From Rhipicephalus microplus (taxonomy: Eukaryota; Arthropoda; Arachnida; Ixodida; Ixodidae), in assembly GCF_043290135.1 (NCBI RefSeq), contig NC_134710.1, positions 316,012,116 through 316,076,115 of the forward strand: 64,000 bases of DNA, given 5' to 3'. Shown in pieces: positions 11,121 to 19,820 of the stretch. The position numbers and the translations under genes are program-made. The notes under the pieces are model-generated. The model saw nothing but the letters and a program-made list of their open reading frames with translations. It ran no database searches and was not told the DNA's origin. Every line of letters starts with the position of its first letter. Within the stretch, counting starts at the first letter, position 1.

Positions 11121-11362
11121 TCCAGCTGTGGGCTGTGACGTCAATATTCTTGACCGTCGTATTTGACCGCACAGACGTGCCTGTGCCTGCTCATCCCATT
11201 GGAACAGCTGCATTAGTAAGCCTCACGAACCCTTTCGCGTTCTGCTGGTGGTGCTGTTGGCGAGTGAACAAGACCATGTCTGTGTCTGTGAACTGCGGCA
11301 TGGATGTGTGTTGCACTTTGTGCACGGGATATTCACGTAGTGTACGGCTGCAAACCAGCACG

Positions 11363-11509
11363 ATGGGGCGGTGCTGCGTGCCCAACTGTCGCGCCAACTA
11401 TGGCAACGGACCGAAGGTTCGCGTCATCTCCTTTCCAAAGGACGACCGAAGGGCGAAATGGGAGCGTGCCGTTCGTCGAGACGACATCCTTTCTCTCCGT
11501 GATCCGAAG
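11363..11509 (+). pseudogene. THAP transposase exon 1 (DNA-binding domain)
   Basis: The ATG at 11363 opens a 49-codon exon coding the first part of a THAP zinc finger: MGRCCVPNCR with the first two Cys ligands, then VISFPKDDRR and KWERAVRRDD. THAP domains of P-type transposases bind the element's own subterminal DNA. The exon ends AAG with a GTATGC donor at 11510. The expected Cys-x2-His pair is missing from this exon but is the first thing encoded after the acceptor at 19820 (VCELHF), in the same phase (0). The exon has no lesion of its own. It is listed as a pseudogene because exon 2 is broken. Confidence 0.85.
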
Positions 11510-12027
11510 GTATGCGCACTTCTATGATGCATGCTTCTGAGTGATTCCTAAGGGCACCACCCCATACATGTCACGTTCTTGCCCCAAAGTAACGATCTTG
11601 TGTGCACTTCAGAGCAGACTTAGGGTAAGCCTTGGCATTAGAGAATTTTCAACTGAGCGTCGCTGACGCTCACCACCGCGATGATGTAGCGTCCCGAGAC
11701 AGTGATTAAAACAGCATGGATTTCGCGTTTTATACGAGCAAGTCTTGACGCGACGCAGTCAGCGTGGCTGCAAAAAGACGGCGAAAAGCAGACGCACCTT
11801 CACGCTCCACTCAATCGAATTCATAGGCGGTGCGAGAAATGCGTTCTACGTTACGCCGCTCGCACCTCGCACTCGTCGAAATCACTGACCTCCACTAGGG
11901 AGCTGGATGGCGCTTAGAGCGCGCCGGCTTGAAGCCACCGGAAGGCGGCGGCCTTGTCCCGGAAGCCGGTGCTTGCTCCCGCCTGACTGCTGCCGGCGTG
12001 CGTGTTTTCTGGACTTCTCTCAAAAGA

Positions 12028-12095
12028 ATGCCTGCCTGCTGTGCTGTTAATTGCACAAGCAGGCCAGAAAAGTCTTCTGGAAAGACGTTTCATGC
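12028..12095 (+). pseudogene. THAP exon of the nested P derivative
   Basis: The ATG at 12028 starts MPACCAVNCTSRPEKSSGK, the first half of a THAP finger with its first Cys pair. A consensus donor GC/GTAAGT follows at 12096. The acceptor TCGCAG at 12206-12211 opens an exon that, in the matching phase, codes FPRSQPHLYQQW, the FP and Trp positions of the THAP fold. It then meets an in-frame TAG near 12259. The domain is therefore truncated before its Cys-x2-His pair. Confidence 0.75.
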
Positions 12096-12259
12096 GTAAG
12101 TGCCCTTAAATCATTCTTAATTCCCCGTAACTGACTTGCACGGAGCATGAGCACGGAGCTTTTGCGATGCGTTGAACGGCGTGTTAAAGCTGTCCGGTAT
12201 TTGTCTCGCAGGTTTCCGCGTTCCCAGCCCCACTTGTACCAGCAGTGGGTTGTTAACCT

Positions 12260-12639
12260 CTGCAGTTAGCCTCTGCTCTAGTCTGCAGAAGCCGTCATCA
12301 TCTACAATTTACATCTGCCAGACCACAGAGAAAGTGATACGCAGAGAAGACAACTTGCATGGCACAAGCCTTCCAAAGAAGGGGGATCTTTCCGATTCAT
12401 TGACAGTTTCAGTTATGACAGAGCTTTCCGGTCACCTTGAGAAGCTATACCCCGAGTTACATGATCACATGTTCGAATCCGCGGCTGACTCAAACCACTT
12501 TGTGCGACTGGTAAAGTGTGTGATCACCTCCTATATAAAGATAAGGATGCATCACACCGCGAAGACGGCGACGGCCAAGATAACTGGATCAAACATCCGC
12601 AAGCAGCTGACAAAGCTTATCCTATTCAAGCCCCAGTAA
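12260..12639 (+). pseudogene. transposase C-terminal remnant in the nested P derivative
   Basis: The open frame ending at 12639 finishes with VRLVKCVITSYIKIRMHHTA and KLILFKPQ. This resembles the last residues of tick THAP9-like transposases, though the match is from memory. The catalytic core is missing between the THAP exon and this segment. That fits an internal deletion, the usual origin of non-autonomous P elements. Confidence 0.6.
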
Positions 12640-13542
12640 AACATTCACACAAATTGACCAGTACGTGTCTTCTACATCAGCTCCAATAAACAGGCCATTC
12701 GGCCTTCAGGTCCTTTTCTTCAGTTTCATGTTCTCTGTTACTATAAATCGATATCAAGCTTATGTGGAGTGAATTCTATTCACACGGTTTTTGTTATAAA
12801 ACACACTGGTTATAATAAAACAGAGAACAGCTTGGTCTGAGTTATAGGAAACTTTGTTGCTGAAGTTCTCATTTAGGTGCAGTAAAGGTTAAGGTAAGTT
12901 GAGGATTCGACCCTATGACCTTGTGTCGTGGTTTTGATGGGTTACTTAGGCTCCAACCCTCGATACACAGACCAATCACTGTCTCCTGGGGACTTGATTT
13001 GGTGGATTACCAAATCCGGGCTGAAAACACTGTTGGCAACGCCCCCCGTAACCCTCAAGCGACGGCCACTCTCTACCACGAGAAAAAAAGGAAAAGATCG
13101 AGAGCAAAGCAAACAAATACAACAAACACTCAGAAACCCGCAGAGACACGTGCGAGCGGCCGTAAAAGCTTCTATGAACGTGGCCTGCGTCGCTAGATCC
13201 CACGCCTTGTACAAGACCGGACAGCCACTCCGAATCTTGAGAAAAAGAAAACGGACGCGGGTCAGAAAAAAGGCAGTTTTACGTGCATACGCTGTCTCAT
13301 TAAAAGCGCATTAAACAAACCCTGATCTGTGCCTACATAGCCCTTATTGTTACTTGGCTTACTCTTCTAACCACGAGCAAGTATTTACAAAAAAGAAATT
13401 AACGAAACGCGATCCAAAGAACAGCAGCACGCCGGCATAACTCGCGTCGCGCGTACCGCGTAGCGCAAAAGACGACCTCCTTCCGGGACAAGCGGCGGCA
13501 CTTCCGGTGGCTTCGCAAGCTCCCGCTTCGGGTAGCGCCGGT
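12640..13542. other. non-coding 3' part of the nested P derivative
   Basis: AT-rich sequence with AATAAA at about 12685 is followed by a stretch with overlapping open frames near 12915-13314 that have no recognisable domain. I treat these as chance frames. Confidence 0.5.
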
Positions 13543-13969
13543 GCGCCATCCAGCTCCCTAGTGGAGGTCAGTGGTCGAAATAAAGCAGTAAACGCACGTA
13601 GCAGTATATCCTCACAATAAGCGTTATCCCTTCAGTGTCAATATTATTTCACTAGCCACCATGGCGAGCTTCTAGTAACGCCTCTGATTACTTGATTGAG
13701 AAACGGGAAGGTGTGCTAGTGTGTCGAGTCATGCATCTGATTTGTACATAGTGTTTCTTACCGCTAGTTGACACCTGTTCGCGGTGCTATGCGCCATTCT
13801 TGCCGGAACGTTTGCCTAATTTGTTTCCTTGAAATATGTGCTACTGCAAGACAGCTAAATTTAGATGCCAGTAGACACCTCAATGCCTTCCTTGTTTTAT
13901 GACGTAGTAAATAGAGGGCGTGCGGAGCAAAAAGCCTATGATAAAGCGCTTTCTTACATGGTTTTCAGG

Positions 13970-14173
13970 GCGCCCCGCCGCGGTGGTCTAGTGGCTAAGG
14001 TACTCGGCTGTTGACCCGCAGGTCGCGGGTTCAAATTCCGGCTGCGGCGGCTGCATTTCCGATGGAGGCGGAAATGTTGTAGGCCCGTGTGCTCAGATTT
14101 GGGTGCACGTTAAAGAACCCCAGGTGGTCGAAATTTCTGGAGCCCTCCACTACGGCGTCTCTCATAATCATAT
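13970..14173 (+). mobile_element. tRNA-derived SINE copy 3, left part (split by a Gypsy insertion)
   Basis: This is a plus-oriented SINE with A box TGGTCTAGTGGCTAAGG (about 13985) and B box GGTCGCGGGTTCAAATTCC (about 14022). It is cut after CTCATAATCATAT by the Gypsy element at 14174-19762 and resumes at 19767. Its own target duplication ACATGGTTTTCAGG (13956-13969 and 19808-19821) contains the splice acceptor TTTTCAG of the THAP transposase intron. The SINE therefore landed on the 3' splice site and duplicated it. Confidence 0.95.
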
Positions 14174-14340
14174 TGTCACGATGAGTCACAAGTACTGGGG
14201 GATTTATTAAACCACCAGGTAGCTAGCACTAGGACGATGCGTCAGTCGTGGCTGGCTCTCGAGCAAAGAAGAACGCGATCTTCTTTTTTCCTCCAGATTT
14301 AGAGCCGCTCTTGCTGTCAACCCACTACGTGCTGGCGGCA

Positions 14341-14569
14341 TTATCCCCCCTTCCGAAAAGAAAAAAAAAACAAGTACCAAAAAGAGGAAAGGAAAGTACA
14401 TAGCAGCACCGCGATGCTACTACATAGGCACGTGAAAAAAAAATGAAAATTCGGATGAAGTGAAAGTAAAAACTGAAGAGCGTGCCAACATAGGAAACGT
14501 CAATGAACGAGAAAGTAAGTTCACAAAATAAACAAAAAACACAAAGAACGCTGTACGGTAAAGTAAAAG
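14341..14569 (-). other. 3' untranslated region and polypurine tract of Gypsy A
   Basis: This is AT-rich non-coding sequence between the integrase stop and the 3' LTR. The purine-rich run at 14341-14354 (minus strand) would prime plus-strand DNA synthesis. Gypsy element E has an almost identical tract at 53980-53993. Confidence 0.8.
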
Positions 14570-15345
14570 TTACGAACAACGCGCAATAAATGGCTTCATG
14601 CGCAACACATGAACGACGTCCGGCCTCAGCCGTGTCCTGCTCCGTGCATGGGGTGTTGAGTCCGGAACCACTTCGTAGTTCACGTCACTGACGCGGCGTA
14701 ACACTTTATATGGGCCAAAGTACCGGCTCAGCAACTTTTCGCTAAGGCCACGGCGGCGGACGGGCGTCCACACCCAAACTTGATCTCCGGGGCTGTAAAA
14801 CACTTCTCTGTGGCGGGTATTATAGCGTCGTGCGTCTGCCTGCTGTTGCTGGCCGATGTGCAGTCGCGCGAGCTGCCGGGCTTCCTCGGCACGCTCTGCG
14901 AATTCTTCGGCGTCTGTTGCCAACTCGTCTTCGTCCTGACACGGTAGCATTGAGTCTAGCATGGTCTGCACTTCGCGGCCGTAGAGAAGCCGAAATGGCG
15001 TGAATCGCGTGGTCTCTTGCACGGCGGTATTATACGCGAAGGTCACGTAAGGCAAGATCCGGTCCCATGTTTTGTGCTGTACGTCGATGTACATTGAGAT
15101 CATGTCTGCGAGGGTCTTATTCAGTCGTTCAGTAAGTCCGTTGGTTTGCGGGTGGTACGCAGTTGTCCTTCGGTGTCTGGTGTTGCTCAGTTTGAAAACT
15201 TCGTCCGTAAGCTGCGCCGTGAATGCCGTCCCTCTGTCCGTTATTACACTGGAAGGAGCACCGTGTCGTAACACGATGTGGCGCATGAAAAATTGTGCTA
15301 CCTCAGAAGCCGTGGCTAGTGGGATCGCCTGGGTTTCAGCGTATA
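14570..15345 (-). pseudogene. Gypsy A integrase, C-terminal part after a frameshift
   Basis: The frame codes the integrase core and C-terminus: VITDRGTAF (second catalytic Asp), a TAYHPQTNGLTERLN segment with the catalytic Glu, FAYNTAVQETT, then VWVWTPVRRRGLSEKLLSRY, a chromo/GPY-type tail. The enzyme inserts element cDNA into the host chromosome. The link to the upstream frame is broken near 15340, where TATACGCTGAAACC replaces the expected TACGCTGAAACC, a 2-bp TA gain. Confidence 0.9.
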
Positions 15346-17124
15346 GCGTGTCAAATAGTCGGTCGCGACGATCACCCATTTGTTGCTGTCCGCAGACATA
15401 GGAAACGGCCCGAGAATGTCCATGCCGAATTGGTCGAACGGCGTGCAGGGTGCTTCAATGGGCTGAAGCAAACCAGCTGGCTTAACAGATGGTTGCTTTC
15501 GGCGCTGACATTCCCGACAGCTCTTTACGTACTTCTTTACGCTTGCTGAAAGTCCTGGCCAATAGTACCTCTCGCTCACTCTGGCAAGTCTCCTTGAGTA
15601 GCCCAGATGACCGGATGTGGGTTCGTCATGGCAAGCGAAGAGGACGTCGTCTCGCATGTCTCGAGGAACCACCAGGAGGTAAGCACGATTGTTCGAACGA
15701 GCGTTCTTCTTGTACAGCACACCGTCTCGTAGGCAGAACGACGTCAACGAGCGGGATAAATGACGTGGTATGATGGTGCCCTGGCCCTCTAAATGATCAA
15801 TGATTGGACGAATCTCTGCATCATCTCGCTGTCGTTTGCTCAAGTCTGATGCACTAACGGCGCCCAGAAAGCCTTCGTCTTCCTCTGCTTCCTGACTGAC
15901 GACATGAAGGGGTGCGCGTGACAGGGTGTCAGCGTCTTCATGCTTACGGCCGGACTTATGGACGATGGTGACATCAAATTCCTGCAGCCGCAAACTCCAC
16001 CGTGCTAGCCGACCTGAAGGGTCACGCAGGCTTGCCAACCAACAGAGCGCGTGATGGTCCGTCACTATCTTGAAGGGACGACCATAAAGGTACGGGCGGA
16101 ACTTGGTGATTGCCCACACGACTGCGAGGCACTCTTTCTCCGTAGTGGAATAATTCGCCTCGGCACGGGATAGAGAGCGGCTGGCGTAGGCTATCACTCT
16201 TTCGATGTCCTCTTGACGCTGAACGAGCACTGCACCGAGCCCAATGTTACTAGCGTCGGTATGGACCTCCGTGTCAGCGTCATCGTCGAAATGAGCGAGA
16301 ACGGGCGCTGATTGCATGCGCTGTCGCAGCTCATCAAAAGCTGCTTGTTGCTCGTTTTCCCAGACAAACGGCGTGTCGTCCCTTGTGAGACGAGTCAGAG
16401 GTTCTGCTATCTGTGAAAAGCCATGAATGAATCGGCGATAGTAGGCGCACAAACCAAGGAAGCGCCGGACGGCTTTCTTATCGACAGGAGCTGCTAATCC
16501 GGCAACAGCGGCAAGCTTGTCCGGATCGGGACGGATTCCTTCGGCGCTAACTACATGTCCAAGAAATTTTAGTTTTTTATAGCCGAAGTGGCACTTCTGT
16601 GGCTTTAGTGTGAGGTCCGCCGATCGGATAGCCTCCAGCACGCTGCGCAGGCGGTAAAGGTGCTGCTCAAACGTGGTAGAGAAGACCACCACATCATCAA
16701 GGTAGACAAGACAAGTCTGCCACTTGAGCCCTGTGAGGACAGTGTCCATCATTCGCTGGAAAGTTGCCGGTGCTGAACACAAGCCAAAAGGGAGCACTCG
16801 AAATTGGTATAGGCCGTCTGGAGTCACAAAGGCTGTTTTCTCACGGTCTCGCTGATCTACTTCGATTTGCCAATACCCGCTTTTGAGATCGAGAGAAGTG
16901 AAATAATGGGCACGACGAAGTCTATCCAGCGAATCGTCGATACGTGGCAGCGGATACACATCCTTTTTCGTCACGTTGTTAAGCTTTCGGTAGTCGACGC
17001 AGAAGCGTAGCGACCCGTCCTTCTTTTTGACAAGTACGACTGGAGATGACCACCGGCTGTTAGATGGTTCAATAACGCCATCTTCAAGCATCTCGGTGAC
17101 TTGCGTACGTATTGCTTCACGTTA
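15316..17124 (-). pseudogene. Gypsy A reverse transcriptase, RNase H and integrase N-terminus
   Basis: Counting from the Met at 17091, the RT domain spans about residues 1-180, with CVDYRKLNN and the catalytic YLDD at 130-133. RNase H follows ([22 protein letters not shown]). The integrase zinc-binding region (SGHLGYSRRLARV, CRECQRRK) and first catalytic Asp region (VATDYLTRY) come last. The only break from the protease frame is an in-frame TAA at 17122-17124, between YRVSAK and REAIRTQ. The frame ends early through the 2-bp insertion near 15340. Confidence 0.92.
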
Positions 17125-18333
17125 TTTGGCCGACACGCGGTAGGGGTTCTGGTGTATCGGACGTGCGTCCTCGTACGTGATGATCCTGTGTTGAGTGATG
17201 GATGTCTGGCGGATCTTTGAGCAAGTTGCGAAGCAAGACCTGAACTCGAACAAGAGCGCTCGTAGTGCAGTCTGGTTAACGGTGGACAGATCAGGATTGA
17301 TGTCAATATTACTCATTGACGTGTCGGCGGTATCCACTATTTCCGACGTGAAACAGTTGGTGACGTTTGCTACTTCGTGGGCAAACGCTATCGAAGTGCC
17401 ACGGAAAAGATGTCGATGCTCGTTGCTAAAGTTGGTTACGAGCAATTCAGATCGACCATCACGAAGGTGTATTACACTTCTAGCTACACAAATGCCTTGC
17501 TGCAGGAGGTGTTCTAAATTTGTCTCAGCCACCACATCGCCATCGCCCAAACCACAGCATGTTACGTCGACTAGAACACTTGTTCGTGGAGGAAGCGTCA
17601 CACTCTGTTCAGAAATACGGAGTACGTCGACACGCCTTCCACCATCCTGTACGTTGATTGCTCGCTGGGCTGAGAACGTGACGCGGCGCTCTTGCAGATC
17701 AATGATAGCTCCATTTTCTTGTAGAAAGTCAACTCCCAGAATGACGTCACGGGAACATTCGCGTAGAACAAGGCAGCTTGCTACGAATGTGTACCCTTGA
17801 ATCTGTACTCTAGTTGTGCAGGCACCCAGTGGAGTAACGACGTGGCCACCAGCTGTCCGAATCTGCGAGTTATGCCACGGCGTGATGACTTTCTTCAGCT
17901 GCGTTGTCAGTTTCCCGCTCAGTATGGAATAGTCTGCGCCGGTGTCCACTAACGCATTAACTGCACAACCATCAATTGTCACTGCTATGTCGAGTGAAAG
18001 TCGGCCATCTTTTGCAGCAGTATGTGATGTCGGACCGGTTTCTGTACAGTTCTGCGTCAATAGGAGGTCTTCAGCGCTTCGACGTTCAGCGACCCCGCCC
18101 CCAGAGGTCGCTTTGGCTAGTTTTCCCGGCGGGGGCTGGGAGACCGTGTGGTAGAATACCGCTGGGGCGTTGATGAAAATCGCCTCAGTGATGGCGAGCG
18201 CGACTGGCGCCCGGCAGATGGTGGTGCATGCTGCTGGGAGAGGTAGTTTTCGATGTCGCGCGGTCTCTGGCCGTAACGGGGTGGTGGTGAGTACGCAGAG
18301 AAGCCGCGAAGCCCAAGACGGCGATATGGGCAC
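17125..18333 (-). pseudogene. Gypsy A protease and RT linker
   Basis: Shares its frame with the reverse transcriptase, from which a single TAA separates it. It contains the retroviral-type aspartic protease signature NALVDTGADYSILSG and the downstream DVILGVDFL motif, then the tether to RT ending NPYRVSAK. The frame overlaps the end of gag in a different phase (18117-18333), as in Gypsy elements that make pol by ribosomal frameshifting. Confidence 0.9.
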
Positions 18334-19565
18334 TGGCGGTACAAGTGATCAACTTCTCCGCAGTGAAAGCACAGAGGCCGGCGATCAGGTGTGCGCCAAA
18401 CCTCAGACTTTCGAGGAGACGTGCGCCGATCGTCGATGTACTGAACTGGTTGCACTGAACGATGGGCGACAGAAGCACCAGGGACAAAGGCCAACGGTGG
18501 TGGCGTGTACGTGCCTTCGTAGTACGGTATGTGCTGCGCTGACTGTAGTGAAACAGCAGGAACAGGATGGACGAATAATGGCGGCGTTGCAGCAGGGCGT
18601 TTCAAGGCTTCCGCGTAGGTTGTCTCACGGCGGTATTCAGCAGGAGCTGGCACAGCTGTATCATGAGGCAAGGTGTCCCGGAGGGCCTGGTGCAGCTCAT
18701 CCTTGATCACAGTTGCAATAGAGTTGACTGTAGGATGAGGTGTTACACCAGCCTTTTGTAACTCTTCACGTACTATATCACGGATGAGTTCACGTAGACA
18801 GTCGTTGTTGGTTCTAGTGGCGGTGAAAATGTCGGCAGTAGACATGCCACTGACTTGCCTGTCGTATTGGTTGGATCGCTGCTGCAGCATTTTTTCCATT
18901 GTCACGGCCTCGGACAAGAACTCCGCGACCGTCTTCGGAGGACTTCGCACGAGGCCAGCAAAAAGCTGGTCCTTGACACCGCGCATCAAGCGACGCAACT
19001 TCTTGTCCTCCGTCATTCTTGAATCGGCCCGTCGGAAGAGGCGCGTCATGTCTTCGACGAACGTGGTCACAGTTTCGTTTGGCAGCTGGACGCGGGCCAG
19101 AATAGCTCGTCCAGCTCGTTCTTGGTGATCAGCACTGGCATGCGTCTGCAGAAGTCTACGAGAGAATTCGGGCCACGTCGTCAGCTGCTCCTCTCGGTTT
19201 TGATACCACGTACGCGCCCCGTCTTCGAGATAGAAGTAGACACGACCCAGTTTCGCCGCGTCGTCCCACTGATTCAAGGTGGCTACGCTCTCGAAATCCG
19301 CCAACTAGTCCTCAACGTCCTCGTGCTCCGAGCCATGGAACGTCGCCGGTGCGCGTGGGCTTTCCAACGTGTAGCGGTTCGACGTAGTGCTTCCCGTGCC
19401 GGTTGCCGAGGTTTGCACCGAAGCGCTGGTCATGTTTGTCGACGTAGTGGGAGCAGTATCGTCGGCTTCCGGAGGCAATCCCCTGATTCGGCGGCTGGTC
19501 CGATGCACGGGAGTATTGACTGGCACTGGACTCGTATCGCGGCTTCCTGGGGGGGTCTGCAGCAT
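18117..19565 (-). pseudogene. Gypsy A gag
   Basis: Likely start ATG is at 19565, just inside the 5' LTR. The capsid-like region includes WDDAAKLGRVYFYLEDGA and the C-terminal nucleocapsid has one CCHC knuckle (CFHCGEVDHLYRQC) followed by Arg/Ser/Pro-rich sequence. An in-frame TAG at 19305-19307 falls where the homologous element E has Trp (EDWLDHFE against ED-stop-LADFE). This one change would truncate gag early. Confidence 0.88.
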
Positions 19566-19766
19566 CCGTGAGACTACCCAGCACTTCCACCAGTTTGTCA
19601 CGATGAGTCACAAGTACTGGGGGATTTATTAAACCACCAGGTAGCTAGCACTAGGACGATGCGTCAGTCGTGGCTAGCTCTCGAGCAAAGAAGAACGCGA
19701 TCTTCTTTTTTCCTCCAGATTTATAGCCGCTCTTGCTGTCAACCCACTACGTGCTGGCGGCAATAT

Positions 19767-19808
19767 GGTGGTTTTGGGACGTTAAACCCCACATATCAAT
19801 CAAATCAA
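19767..19808 (+). mobile_element. tRNA-derived SINE copy 3, right part
   Basis: GGTGGTTTTGGGACGTTAAA followed by CCCCACATATCAATCAAATC completes the SINE begun at 13970. It is followed by the second copy of its target duplication and then transposase exon 2. Confidence 0.95.
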
Positions 19809-19820
19809 CATGGTTTTCAG

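Larger units (their letters stand above)
11883..13573 (+). mobile_element. P-type deletion derivative with perfect 31-bp TIRs
   Basis: The 31-bp termini 11883-11913 and 13543-13573 are exact inverted repeats starting CACTGACCTCCACTAG. Exact 8-bp duplications GTCGAAAT flank them (11875-11882 and 13574-13581). Drosophila P elements also have 31-bp termini and 8-bp duplications. A second inverted block lies just inside (GAAGCCACCGGAAG and CTTGTCCCGGAAG near 11931-11964, inverted near 13486-13526). It carries a THAP start exon and a transposase C-terminal piece, so it is an internally deleted copy. It sits in the intron of the larger P element and differs from it in its termini, so it belongs to another subfamily. 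Confidence 0.92.
14174..19762 (-). mobile_element. Ty3/Gypsy element A, complete with both LTRs, inside a SINE
   Basis: LTRs are 14174-14340 and 19596-19762, each 167 bp, starting TGTCACG and ending GGCGGCA. They differ at only two positions that I can see, so the insertion is fairly young. The 4-bp target duplication ATAT lies at 14170-14173 and 19763-19766, and the uninterrupted SINE reads ATAT once. A polypurine tract (14341-14354 on the minus strand, GGAAGGGGGGATAA) abuts the 3' LTR. A primer-binding-type sequence AACTGGTGGAAGTGCTGGG abuts the 5' LTR. The order gag, protease, RT, RNase H, integrase is that of Ty3/Gypsy. No env is seen. Confidence 0.95.

Noticed and set aside
12915..13314. 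Open frames of 93 and 128 residues in the nested P derivative
   Set aside because: They overlap in different phases, have no domain, and lie in the 3' non-coding part of the element.
13985..14045. A tRNA gene inside the SINE
   Set aside because: The same head occurs in five SINE copies with target duplications. It is tRNA-derived but not a tRNA.
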